The notes under the pieces: generated by a model
What the model saw: only the letters and a program-made list of their open reading frames with translations
What the model was told of the DNA's origin: nothing
Databases searched by the model: none
NCBI RefSeq assembly: GCF_000954115.1
Contig: NZ_CP010797.1
Span: forward strand, 5,146,001-5,210,000
Source of the DNA: Rhodococcus sp. B7740
GTDB taxonomy: Bacteria; Actinomycetota; Actinomycetes; Mycobacteriales; Mycobacteriaceae
Direction: 5' to 3'
DNA: 64,000 nt
In this document: one piece after another, positions 23,888-31,973 of the stretch
How positions within the stretch are numbered: the first letter of the stretch is position 1
Layout of the letters: the number at the start of each line of letters is the position of its first letter
Translations under genes and position numbers: made by a program

Positions 23888-24493
23888 ATGCGAGAGGCGG
23901 CAGTGAACCCGCTGGGCGTATCGGTCCTGGCACTGCTCTCGGAAGGTGCCATGCATCCCTACGAGATGTACCAACTGCTGTTGGAGCGCAAGGAAGATCG
24001 AATCGTCAAGGTTCGACCGGGGTCGCTGTACCACGCCGTTGCGCGACTCCACGGGCAGGAACTGGTCGCCGAGGTCGGAACGGACCGCGGCGGCAACCGA
24101 CCCGAGCGCACCACCTACGAGATCACGCCCGCCGGCCGACGCGTTCTCGTCGACCGGCTCACCGAGATCCTCCGCACCCCGGTGCGTGAGTATCCGCAGT
24201 TCACCCTCGGTCTGTCCGAGATGCACAACCTACCGGCGTCCCAGGCAATCGCGTTGCTCCGTGCGCGTATCGAAGACCTGTCGCTCGAGATCGAGGAACT
24301 GTCCGGCTACCAGCGCTTGGCCGCAGAACGCAAGGTGTCCGAAATCTACTGGGCCGGAATCGATTACACCTACCACATGTTGTCCGCCGAAGTGAACTGG
24401 TTGACGAGCTACATCGACCGCGTCGAGAGCGGCGCGTTGCCGTGGCCGCACGAGATTTCCGCACACCACACGACCCTGACGGATCGGGACTAG
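23888..24493 (+). CDS. PadR family transcriptional regulator
   Basis: Regulator of 201 aa with an N-terminal winged helix typical of PadR: LGVSVLALLSEGAMHPYEMYQLL, VRPGSLYHAVARLHGQELV and RTTYEITPAGRRVL (residues 9-85), followed by a long helical C-terminal dimerisation and ligand domain with two Trp residues (YWAGIDYTYHML, VNWLTSYI). A GGGAGGG ribosome-binding site precedes ATG 23888. It is followed after 9 bases by a multidrug efflux gene in the same direction, so it most likely represses that pump and itself through the palindrome at 23844-23857 and is relieved by a drug-like ligand (inference). Confidence 0.92.
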   Translation: MREAAVNPLGVSVLALLSEGAMHPYEMYQLLLERKEDRIVKVRPGSLYHAVARLHGQELVAEVGTDRGGNRPERTTYEITPAGRRVLVDRLTEILRTPVREYPQFTLGLSEMHNLPASQAIALLRARIEDLSLEIEELSGYQRLAAERKVSEIYWAGIDYTYHMLSAEVNWLTSYIDRVESGALPWPHEISAHHTTLTDRD

Positions 24494-24502
24494 GAGAACA
24501 GT

Positions 24503-25957
24503 ATGAACGCCGTCGAGACCGCTCCGCCGCAGCAGGAGATCAAACCCTGGCCCGCGCTCTGGGCGCTGTGCCTGGGATTCTTCATGATTCTGGTCGACAC
24601 CACCATCGTTGCCGTCGCTCAGCCGGCGATCCTGGCTGGTCTGAACACCGATATCAACAACGTCATCTGGGTCACCAGTGCGTATCTGCTGGCCTACGCC
24701 GTGCCGCTGCTCGTCACCGGACGACTCGGTGACAAGTTCGGTCCCAGAAACCTCTACATCGCCGGTCTGGTCGTGTTCACCCTCGCGTCGGCGTGGTGCG
24801 GGCTGTCCGGATCCATCGAGATGCTCATCGCTGCGCGTGCCGTGCAGGGTCTCGGCGCTGCGATGATCACCCCGCAGACGATGGCCGTGATCACCCGAGT
24901 GTTCCCCGCCGAGAAACGCGGAACCGCCATGGGCGCGTGGGGAGCCGTCGCCGGTGTGGCGACACTCGTCGGCCCGATCCTCGGCGGCGTCCTGGTCGAC
25001 TCACTCGGCTGGGAGTGGATCTTCTTCATCAATCTGCCGGTCGGTGTAGTTGCAATTGCCTTGGCGCTCAAGTTCGTTCCGGTGTTGCCCACCAACGACC
25101 ACAAGTTCGATCTGCTCGGTGTCGCACTCAGTGCCGTCGGACTGTTCTGCATCGTCTTCGGTATTCAGGAAGGGCAGAAGTACGACTGGGGGACAGGTAT
25201 CTGGATCCTGATCGGTGTCGGATTACTCGTCTTCGCCGGGTTCGTCTACTGGCAGTCGGTGAACAAGAGCGAACCGCTGGTCCCGTTGGCGCTCTTCCGT
25301 GATCGCAACTTCTCGCTCTCCAATATCGGCATCGCCGCAATGGGTTTCGCGATGTCCGGCATGATGCTGCCGATCATGTTCTACGCACAGAGCGTCACCG
25401 GGCTCACCCCGACCCGATCGGCACTGCTGTTCGTGCCGATGGCACTGCTGACCGGCATTCTGGCACCCAACGTCGGCAAGCTCGTCGACAGGACACATCC
25501 CCGCTACATCGCCGGTTCGGGATTGTTCATCCTGGCCGCATCACTGCTGTGGTTCGCGTACGAGATGACACCCACCACGGCGATCTGGAAGCTGCTGCTC
25601 CCCGTCGCCGCAATGGGCGTGGCCAACGCATTGATCTGGTCTCCGCTGGCGGCCACGGCAACTCGTAATCTTCCGATGAGTCAGGCCGGCGCAGGCTCGG
25701 GCATCTACAACACCACCCGCATGATCGGCTCCGTGCTCGGTAGTGCGGGCATCGGCGCTCTCATCCAGTCTCGCCTGGCCGCCGAACTGCCCACCGGTGG
25801 ATCTGCCTCGGGGGCAAACGAATTCGCCGGCCGAGTGCCCGAGATGCTGCGTGACGGTTTCACCACCGCCATGGCCCAGTCACTGATCCTGCCCGCCGCG
25901 GTGTTGATCGTCGGCATGATCGCGGTCTGCTTCTACGCTCGGCCGGCGTTCAAGTAA
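24503..25957 (+). CDS. MFS drug:H+ antiporter, DHA2 (EmrB/QacA) family
   Basis: Proton-driven drug exporter of 484 aa with about 14 transmembrane helices. Motifs include the DHA2 start LGFFMILVDTTIVAVAQPAI (motif D1), motif A GRLGDKFGPRNLYIAG, and motif C GVATLVGPILGGVLVDSLGW followed by EWIFFINLPVG. It lies 9 bases behind the PadR gene with GGAG upstream of the ATG, forming a two-gene regulator-pump operon. Substrates cannot be assigned, QacA/EmrB relatives exporting hydrophobic cations and antibiotics. A hairpin that can serve as a terminator follows at 25967. Confidence 0.93.
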   Translation: MNAVETAPPQQEIKPWPALWALCLGFFMILVDTTIVAVAQPAILAGLNTDINNVIWVTSAYLLAYAVPLLVTGRLGDKFGPRNLYIAGLVVFTLASAWCGLSGSIEMLIAARAVQGLGAAMITPQTMAVITRVFPAEKRGTAMGAWGAVAGVATLVGPILGGVLVDSLGWEWIFFINLPVGVVAIALALKFVPVLPTNDHKFDLLGVALSAVGLFCIVFGIQEGQKYDWGTGIWILIGVGLLVFAGFVYWQSVNKSEPLVPLALFRDRNFSLSNIGIAAMGFAMSGMMLPIMFYAQSVTGLTPTRSALLFVPMALLTGILAPNVGKLVDRTHPRYIAGSGLFILAASLLWFAYEMTPTTAIWKLLLPVAAMGVANALIWSPLAATATRNLPMSQAGAGSGIYNTTRMIGSVLGSAGIGALIQSRLAAELPTGGSASGANEFAGRVPEMLRDGFTTAMAQSLILPAAVLIVGMIAVCFYARPAFK

Positions 25958-25966
25958 GTGCCTGCG

Positions 25967-26014
25967 GCAGTGGTGCGTTTGGGTCCCCCCTGCGGCACTT
26001 ATCCGCACCACTGC
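25967..26014. terminator. Hairpin between convergent MFS and acyl-CoA dehydrogenase genes
   Basis: Perfect 11-bp stem GCAGTGGTGCG / CGCACCACTGC separated by 26 bases, between genes ending at 25957 and 26025. The loop contains a second copy of CTGCGGCACTT-like sequence that can pair alternatively with AAGTGCCTGCGG at 25953. Confidence 0.6.
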
Positions 26015-26024
26015 GCGAAGCGCA

Positions 26025-27170
26025 CTACAGGCCCAGATCGCGGCCGATCAGTTCCTTCATGATTTCGTTCGATCCGGCCCAGATCTTCGTCACGCGAGCG
26101 TCTTTCCATGCGCGGGCGGCGCGGTACTCGTTCATGAAGCCGTAGCCGCCGTGCAATTGGACGCAGTGGTCGAGAATCTCGTTCTGTACCTGCGAGCTCC
26201 ACCACTTCGCCTTGGCTGCGTCGATGGCCGTCAGCTCACCGATTCCGTGGGCGGCGATGCAGTTGTCGATATAGGCCTGTGCCACATCGAGTTTCGTGAC
26301 GAGCTCGGCGAGCAGGAACTTGTTCCACTGGAGCGAACCTATCTGCTGGCCGAAGGCCTTGCGGTCCTTGGCGTACTGCAGCGTCTCCTCGAGGATCGGG
26401 CGCACGTGTCCGAGGTTGGCGACCGAGCAGCTGATGCGTTCCTGGGGGAGCAGCTGCATCATGTGGATGAAGCCACCGTCGAACTCGCCGATCATGTTCG
26501 AGCTGGGCACCCGAACGTTCTCGAAGAACAGCTCGGCCGTATCGGACTCGGGCTGACCGACCTTGTCGAGCTTGCGGCCACGGGAGAATCCCTCGGTGCC
26601 GTTCTCGACGGCGAAGAGCGTGATGCCCTTGGCCTTCTTCTCCGGCGTCGTACGAGTCGCGACGATGACGAGGTCCGCGGAGTTGCCGTTGGTGATGAAG
26701 GTCTTCGAACCGTTGATGATGAAGTCGTCGCCGTCCTTGACGGCGGTGGTCTTGAGCGCAGCGAGATCCGAGCCGCCGGACGGCTCGGTCATCGCGATCG
26801 CCGTGAGGATCTCACCGCTGCAGAAGCCGGGCAGCCAGCGCTTCTTCTGCTCCTCGGTGGTGAGCTTGACCAGGTAGGGAGCGACGATGTCCACGTGAAT
26901 ACCGAAGCACGACGCCACCGCGGCACTCGAGCGGGCGAGTTCCTCGGCGAGGACGGCGTTGAATCGGTAGTCCTCGGCTCCGCTGCCGCCGTATTCCTCG
27001 GGCACTTCGAGGCCCAGGAATCCGTTGCGACCTGCTTCGAGCCAGATCTCGCGGTCGATGTATCGCTGTTCGACGAGCTTTTCCTCGACCGGTGTGATGG
27101 TGCGGGTGACGAACTCGCGCACCGACGCACGGAAGTCCTCGTGATCGGCCTCGAACAGGCTGCGCTTCAT
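26025..27170 (-). CDS. Acyl-CoA dehydrogenase (FAD-dependent)
   Basis: Flavoenzyme of 381 aa catalysing alpha,beta-dehydrogenation of an acyl-CoA in fatty-acid or related beta-oxidation. It shows ITAIAMTEPSGGSDLAALKT (FAD/substrate signature), FIINGSKTFITNG, and the C-terminal signature QLHGGYGFMNEY. The usual catalytic Glu of the YEGT motif is replaced (IWAGSNEIM). A Glu in the LLPQERISCSVA helix is at the position used by long-chain and isovaleryl-CoA dehydrogenases, and is the likely base. It is divergent from an enoyl-CoA hydratase gene, sharing an 80-bp promoter region with a perfect GGTAAC-N5-GTTACC repeat. Confidence 0.93.
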   Translation of the reverse strand: MKRSLFEADHEDFRASVREFVTRTITPVEEKLVEQRYIDREIWLEAGRNGFLGLEVPEEYGGSGAEDYRFNAVLAEELARSSAAVASCFGIHVDIVAPYLVKLTTEEQKKRWLPGFCSGEILTAIAMTEPSGGSDLAALKTTAVKDGDDFIINGSKTFITNGNSADLVIVATRTTPEKKAKGITLFAVENGTEGFSRGRKLDKVGQPESDTAELFFENVRVPSSNMIGEFDGGFIHMMQLLPQERISCSVANLGHVRPILEETLQYAKDRKAFGQQIGSLQWNKFLLAELVTKLDVAQAYIDNCIAAHGIGELTAIDAAKAKWWSSQVQNEILDHCVQLHGGYGFMNEYRAARAWKDARVTKIWAGSNEIMKELIGRDLGL

Positions 27171-27185
27171 CTATCTGTTCCTCTC

Positions 27186-27202
27186 GGTAACGGTGAGTTA
27201 CC
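27186..27202. promoter_or_regulatory. Inverted repeat in the acyl-CoA dehydrogenase/enoyl-CoA hydratase promoter
   Basis: Perfect inverted repeat GGTAAC-GGTGA-GTTACC, 15 bases upstream of the acyl-CoA dehydrogenase start. A further GGTAAC half site lies about 18 bases away (TTGGTAACAA near 27218-27227). It is a candidate operator for a fatty-acid-responsive TetR-type repressor encoded elsewhere. Confidence 0.5.
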
Positions 27203-27250
27203 TGCGCACAATACTCGTTGGTAACAACCGTCCGAGACCGGTGTGGCACT

Positions 27251-28051
27251 ATGCGAACCATGGCTGACGCACCCACTTCGCTCGTTCGATCCACCACCGC
27301 GGCAGGCGCCGAGGTCGCCGTCCTCACCTTCGACCACGGCCCGCTCAATCTGTTCGATCAGGCCATGTTCGACGCGGTGGCAGCGAACGTTGCCGACCTC
27401 GTCGCGCGGCCCCCTCGTGCGGTGCTGCTTCGCGCCGAGGGCAAGGTCAACTCCGCAGGTGTCGACGTCCATGTGTTCGAGGGCCTGTCCGCCGCACAGG
27501 GTGCGGATCTGTGGCGGGGTCTGTTCGCACAGATTGCTCATCCGCTCGAGGCGCTGCCCTGCCCGGTGATCTACGCCGCGCACGGTTTGACGCTCACCGC
27601 CGCGTTCGAGATCTCGCTGGCCTGCGACATCATTCTCGCCGGTCCCAAGGCCAAGTTCGGTCTGGTCGAGACCGTCGTCGGGTTGACGCCGTCGATGGGT
27701 GGCCCGCAGCGCCTCGCCGAGCGGGCCGGTTCGGGTCGGGCTCGTGAGCTCGTCATGACCGGTGACCTGTACGACGCGCAGACGCTGAAGGAGTGGGGCG
27801 TGGTCAATCAGGTTCACGACGACGTCGATGCCGCGGCCCTCGCGCTGACGCATCGACTGGCCGACGGCCCCACGGTCGCACATGCGGCGACGAAACAGAT
27901 TGTGGCAGCGTGGCGTTCGGGCGGTGTGGCCCATGCGGACGAGGTCACCTCGGAGGTCTCCGGTGCCCTGTTCGAAACAGAGGATCTGCGGGGTGCGGTG
28001 AAGAGCTTCCTCGAGGTCGGTCCGGGTAAGGCGACGTACACGGGCAAGTAG
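27251..28051 (+). CDS. Enoyl-CoA hydratase/isomerase family protein
   Basis: Crotonase-fold protein of about 266 aa. It has the oxyanion-hole segments KVNSAGVDVHVFEG and AAHGLTLTAAFEISLACDIILAG, then KFGLVETVVGLTPSMGGPQRLAERAG. The first catalytic Glu of true hydratases is not obvious at its usual position, so the exact reaction (hydration, isomerisation or another crotonase reaction) is open. Start could be ATG 27251 or ATG 27260. GGTG upstream slightly favours the first. It is divergent from the acyl-CoA dehydrogenase with a shared operator candidate, which suggests joint control in acyl-CoA catabolism. The deaminase gene follows 10 bases after its stop and may be co-transcribed. Confidence 0.87.
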   Translation: MRTMADAPTSLVRSTTAAGAEVAVLTFDHGPLNLFDQAMFDAVAANVADLVARPPRAVLLRAEGKVNSAGVDVHVFEGLSAAQGADLWRGLFAQIAHPLEALPCPVIYAAHGLTLTAAFEISLACDIILAGPKAKFGLVETVVGLTPSMGGPQRLAERAGSGRARELVMTGDLYDAQTLKEWGVVNQVHDDVDAAALALTHRLADGPTVAHAATKQIVAAWRSGGVAHADEVTSEVSGALFETEDLRGAVKSFLEVGPGKATYTGK

Positions 28052-28061
28052 CATCGGGTGA

Positions 28062-29003
28062 GTGAGTACTGATCAGCTGGCCGAACTGCACCTGCACATC
28101 GAGGGGTCACTCGAACCTCCGTTGATATTCGAGCTGGCGGAGCGTAACGGATTGTCGTTGCCGTACAGCGACATCGACGAACTGCGGGCGAAGTACGAGT
28201 TCACCGACCTGCAGTCGTTCCTGGATCTGTACTACGCCAACATGGCCGTGTTGCGCACTGCCGAGGATTTTGCCGATCTCGCTCGGGCCTACTTTCGCCG
28301 CACGGCGCAGGCCGGGGTGACACACGCGGAGATCTTCTTCGATCCGCAGGCGCACACCGAGCGCGGCGTCCCCCTCGAGGCCGTCGTCGACGGATTGGCC
28401 GACGCGTGCGCCTCCAGCGAGCGCGAGTTCGGCGTCACCAGTGGGCTGATCGCGTCGATCCTGCGGGACAAGCCGGTGCTGCACGCCAACCAACTACTCG
28501 ACGATCTGTTGGCGATGCAGGCCCCCATCATCGGTCTCGGTCTCGATTCCGCCGAGGTGGGCTATCCGCCGTCACTGTTCGTCGACGTGTTCGCCAAGGC
28601 GCGGGCCGAGGGACTGCACGTCGTCGCGCATGCGGGCGAAGAAGGGCCGCCGGATTACATCTGGCAGGCACTGGATCTGCTGAAGGTCGAGCGCATCGAC
28701 CACGGAGTGCGATGCCTCGAAGACGAGGCACTGGTCGATCGTCTTGTCGAGGAACAGATTCCGCTCACCGTCTGCCCGCTCTCCAACGTTCGGCTCAAGG
28801 TGATCGACAACGTCGACCAGCTGCCGTTGCGGCAGATGCTCGAGCGCGGCCTGTCGGTGTCGATCAATTCCGACGATCCCGCCTACTTCGGTGGCTACGT
28901 CGACGACAACTTCGCGGCCCTCGCATCGGGAATGGGTCTCACCACGGCCGAGCGAAAGCAGCTGGCCGAGAACTCGATTCGCGCGAGCTTCGCGACTGTC
29001 TAG
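28062..29003 (+). CDS. add: Adenosine/adenine deaminase family protein
   Basis: Zinc hydrolase of 313 aa deaminating adenine or adenosine in purine salvage. Zinc and catalytic motifs: HLHIEGSLEP (His 10, His 12), VVAHAGEEGPP (zinc His with catalytic Glu nearby), RIDHGVRCLED and SINSDDPAYFGGY (zinc Asp). The HIEGSLEP and DDPAYFGGY versions, together with FFDPQAHTERGV, are those I associate with the adenine deaminase (Aah1-like) branch rather than classical adenosine deaminase, so adenine is at least as likely a substrate. Start is GTG 28062, 10 bases after the preceding hydratase stop. Confidence 0.88.
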   Translation: MSTDQLAELHLHIEGSLEPPLIFELAERNGLSLPYSDIDELRAKYEFTDLQSFLDLYYANMAVLRTAEDFADLARAYFRRTAQAGVTHAEIFFDPQAHTERGVPLEAVVDGLADACASSEREFGVTSGLIASILRDKPVLHANQLLDDLLAMQAPIIGLGLDSAEVGYPPSLFVDVFAKARAEGLHVVAHAGEEGPPDYIWQALDLLKVERIDHGVRCLEDEALVDRLVEEQIPLTVCPLSNVRLKVIDNVDQLPLRQMLERGLSVSINSDDPAYFGGYVDDNFAALASGMGLTTAERKQLAENSIRASFATV

Positions 29004-29022
29004 ATCAGCGCGACTGTCCGGA

Positions 29023-30510
29023 TCAGGTCGCTGTCACCGAGATCCGCGGGTAGCCGGTGGCACCATCGGGAACGGTGTCGGCGGTCTGGTTGGTCTGCAG
29101 CTCGCCCGCGGAGTTGGTGGCGCGGGCTCGGATCGCGTGTTGGCCCGAGGGCAGGTCCAGCTCGACGGTCCATTGCCGCCAGGTGTCCTTGGAGTACTCC
29201 TCGGACAGTGTGGCCGGCACCCAGTTGCCCTCGTCCACTTGCACTTCGACGGCGTCGATACCGGTGTGCTGATCCCAGGCGACGCCGGCGATGACCGTCT
29301 TCCCTGTGGGCACGGAACTGCCCGATCGCGGGGTGTCGATGCGGGAGGCGGTCTTGATCGGCCCGAGTGCGCCCCAACCGCGGTCGGTCCAGTATGCCGT
29401 CGCGCGGTCGAAGCGGGTGATCTCGATGTCGGTGACCCACTTGGTCGCCGAGACGTAGCCGTACAGACCGGGTACGACGAGCCTCGCCGGGTAGCCGTGT
29501 TCGACGGGCAGCGGTGCGCCGTTCATTCCGACGGCCAGCAGCGCGTCGCGGCCGTCGAGCAGCACCTCGAGGGGAGTGCCCGCGGTGAAGGCGTCACTGC
29601 TCGACGACAGTGCCATGTCGGCGTCGGGTGAGATGCCTGCTTCTTCGAGAATGTCCTTGAGCGGATAGCCGATCCACGTCGCGTTGCCCACGAGGTCGCC
29701 GCCGACGATGTTGGAGACACAGGTCAGGGTGACCGTCTTCTCCACCGCCTGACGCTGCGCCAGGTCGGCGAACGTCAGCTCGATCTCGCGGTCCACCATG
29801 CCGTGGATCCGCAACGACCACGTATCCGACGCCACCCGCGGCACGACCAGCGCGGTGTCGATGCGGTAGAAGTCGTCGTTCGGGGTGATGTACGACGCGA
29901 GGCCGTTGATCTTCAGGTCCGCCCCGGCCGGGATCGGGGGTTGCGGAGTGGGCGTGGGCAGCATGAAGCCGAGTCGATCCGCGGTGACGGCGCGGGCGGA
30001 GGTCAGCATCCGGCCGGCTGTCCCGGCAACGACGCCGAGTACCGCGGCACCGGCGGCGAGGGTCAGGAAACTACGTCGGTTCATGCCTTCGGTTGCAGGG
30101 GCGGCGGCACCGATGAGGGCGTGCAGCACGACGATGCCCACGATGACGCCGCCGATGGTCGGGACTGCGTAGAGCGCGGTGGCGTCGGGTCGAGTCACTG
30201 CTGCGAGTACGCCCACAACGCCCAGTGCGGCGAACACCACGGCACCGATCGGCTTGCGGGCGATTCCTGCGGCCGCGGCGATCGCGCCGATCACCACGGC
30301 CATGCCGACGAACAGGGCGAGCTTGTCGGAGGTACCGAACGTGTCGATGGCCCATTCACGGATCGGGGCCGGACTGTTGTCGACGGCCGAGGACCCGACG
30401 GCGGTCAGTGGTGACGAGTTGGGTCCGATGGGCACGGCAATCAATTCGCCGACACCGAGGACGACTCCGGCGGCGACGATGCCGGACAGCGCGCGTTTTC
30501 CTGTGCTCAC
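29023..30510 (-). CDS. Membrane-anchored molybdopterin-dependent oxidoreductase (sulfite-oxidase fold)
   Basis: Protein of about 495 aa. An N-terminal part of about 150 residues contains four hydrophobic helices, then a twin-arginine-like MNRRSFLTLAAGAAVLG segment, and then a periplasmic domain of the sulfite oxidase type with the molybdenum-ligand cysteine in VTLTCVSNIVGGDLVGN and the substrate/cofactor strands HGYPARLVVPGLYGYVSAKW-like, ending in a dimerisation Ig-like domain (VIAGVAWDQHTGIDAVEVQVD). GTG 30510 is used because TTGGAGCGA supplies a ribosome-binding site. The open frame begins at a TTG three codons upstream. Electron acceptor and substrate are unknown. The family includes sulfite dehydrogenases and methionine-sulfoxide reductases. 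Confidence 0.87.
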   Translation of the reverse strand: MSTGKRALSGIVAAGVVLGVGELIAVPIGPNSSPLTAVGSSAVDNSPAPIREWAIDTFGTSDKLALFVGMAVVIGAIAAAAGIARKPIGAVVFAALGVVGVLAAVTRPDATALYAVPTIGGVIVGIVVLHALIGAAAPATEGMNRRSFLTLAAGAAVLGVVAGTAGRMLTSARAVTADRLGFMLPTPTPQPPIPAGADLKINGLASYITPNDDFYRIDTALVVPRVASDTWSLRIHGMVDREIELTFADLAQRQAVEKTVTLTCVSNIVGGDLVGNATWIGYPLKDILEEAGISPDADMALSSSSDAFTAGTPLEVLLDGRDALLAVGMNGAPLPVEHGYPARLVVPGLYGYVSATKWVTDIEITRFDRATAYWTDRGWGALGPIKTASRIDTPRSGSSVPTGKTVIAGVAWDQHTGIDAVEVQVDEGNWVPATLSEEYSKDTWRQWTVELDLPSGQHAIRARATNSAGELQTNQTADTVPDGATGYPRISVTAT

Positions 30511-30535
30511 TCGCTCCAATGTAAGCGAATTCGTG

Positions 30536-30575
30536 GTGAGCGGTACTTCGTAGCCTGCTACGAATTACCGCTCAC
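30536..30575 (-). terminator. 40-bp near-perfect palindrome after the lactone oxidase gene
   Basis: Outer arms GTGAGCGGTA and TACCGCTCAC (10 bp) enclose inner arms TTCGTAGC and GCTACGAA (8 bp), with a CT loop and one C/T mismatch between the two helices. It covers the stop codon of the minus-strand lactone oxidase (30572-30574) and precedes the next minus-strand gene, so it is most likely that gene's terminator. Confidence 0.65.
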
Positions 30576-31885
30576 GACAGCAGACGCTCGAGGTAGTCGC
30601 TGCCGAACAACTTCTTCGGGTCGATCGAATCGCGAACACGCAGGAAGTCGTCGAAGTGTTCGTAGCAATCGCGCAACTCGTCGCTACCGAGGGAGTGCAG
30701 TTTGCCCCAGTGCGGCCTGCCACCGACGCTGCGGCAGATTGCCTCGACGGCGTCGAAGTACTCGCGGTGATCGCGGCGGTGGTACTGGTGGACGGCGATG
30801 TAGGCCGTCGGGCGTCCGGATGCGGTGGAGAGCCAGATGTCGTCGCCCGCGGCGAAGCGCACTTCGACCGGGAACGCGATGGACACCGACGACCGTTCGA
30901 GCCATCGATCCACCTCGCGCAGCACCCAACCGATCTCGGATGCGGGTACCGCATATTCCATCTCGACGAACTTGACGGTCCGCGACGACGCGAACACCCG
31001 GTACGAGCGGTCGATGTACTCGCGAGCCGACAGTGCCCGAGCCGAGACCGCATTGACCCGAGGAATCAGTGCCGGTACGCGGGTCACCACCCGGTTGAGG
31101 CCTTCGAAGACCGTGTTGGACAGCAATTCGTCGTCGATGTAGGAGCGCACCTTCCCCAGCGGCTTCAGCACGACGTCACCGGGCAGGCGGGTGTTGCGTT
31201 TGGTCAGCACGCGGTCGGTGTGCGGAAACCAGTAGAACTCGAAGTGGTCGACGGCGGCGACGGTCGCGTCGAGTTCGGCGAGCGTTGCCCGCAACGTCGA
31301 CGGCTCCTCGACGGCCCGCAGGGCGAAGGCCGGAACGCACTCGAGCGTGACTCGGGTGATGACGCCGAGCGCACCGAGCCCGACGCGGGCCGCGTCGAAC
31401 AGTTCCGCGTTCTCCTCACGAGAGCACTGCACGAGTTCGCCGTCCGCGGTCATCAGTTCCACCGCGCACATCTGGGTGGCGATGCCGCCGAAGCGTCCTC
31501 CCGTTCCGTGGGTACCCGTGGAGATGGCGCCCGCGATGGATTGTTCGTCGATGTCGCCGAGGTTGGTCATGGCCAGCCCGAGATCCCACAACCGCGCGGT
31601 CAGCTCGCGCAGCCGGGTGCCTGCGAGCACTGTCACCCGGGCCGACCCGTCGTCGTCGTGCACCACGGATTCGATGCCGCGCAGCGAATCGAGGACGATC
31701 TGGACGCCGTCGGTCACCGCGATCGGAGTGAAGGAGTGACCGGCCCCGACGCATCGCACCGTGCGAGATCGTTCGACGGCACCGGCCAGCACGACGCGCA
31801 ACTCGTCCACCGACGTGGGCTCGGCGCGGTCCGACGGGAACGCGTGTTGATTGCCTGTCCAGTTCTGCCACGACCCCGCGTTCAT
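30572..31885 (-). CDS. FAD-linked sugar-1,4-lactone oxidase/dehydrogenase (ALO family)
   Basis: Flavoprotein of 437 aa of the D-arabinono/L-gulono-1,4-lactone oxidase family. The N-terminal FAD-binding PCMH domain has RCVGAGHSFTPIAVTDG (around residues 43-60) and GAISTGTHGTGGRFGGI. The C-terminal ALO domain ends with GGRPHWGKLHSL, the HWGK motif of the family. It resembles the remembered mycobacterial L-gulonolactone dehydrogenase Rv1771. Start is ATG 31885 with no evident ribosome-binding site, so it may be leaderless. It is divergent from a TetR gene. A PLP-barrel gene of the kind found near Rv1771 (Rv1769) lies beyond it, consistent with a conserved neighbourhood. Confidence 0.9.
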   Translation of the reverse strand: MNAGSWQNWTGNQHAFPSDRAEPTSVDELRVVLAGAVERSRTVRCVGAGHSFTPIAVTDGVQIVLDSLRGIESVVHDDDGSARVTVLAGTRLRELTARLWDLGLAMTNLGDIDEQSIAGAISTGTHGTGGRFGGIATQMCAVELMTADGELVQCSREENAELFDAARVGLGALGVITRVTLECVPAFALRAVEEPSTLRATLAELDATVAAVDHFEFYWFPHTDRVLTKRNTRLPGDVVLKPLGKVRSYIDDELLSNTVFEGLNRVVTRVPALIPRVNAVSARALSAREYIDRSYRVFASSRTVKFVEMEYAVPASEIGWVLREVDRWLERSSVSIAFPVEVRFAAGDDIWLSTASGRPTAYIAVHQYHRRDHREYFDAVEAICRSVGGRPHWGKLHSLGSDELRDCYEHFDDFLRVRDSIDPKKLFGSDYLERLLS

Positions 31886-31921
31886 TCGATCACTATTGCA
31901 TTGCTCGTACCGCGCGGAGGC

Positions 31922-31944
31922 GTGCCTGGATCAATCCGAGGCAC
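31922..31944. promoter_or_regulatory. Imperfect palindrome between lactone oxidase and TetR genes
   Basis: Arms GTGCCT-GGAT and ATCC-(G)-AGGCAC around CA, with one unpaired base, in the 88-bp divergent intergenic region. It is a plausible TetR-family operator but weaker than the one at 9062. Confidence 0.4.
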
Positions 31945-31973
31945 AGAACTCGGCCGCGCCCTAGGATCGGGTC

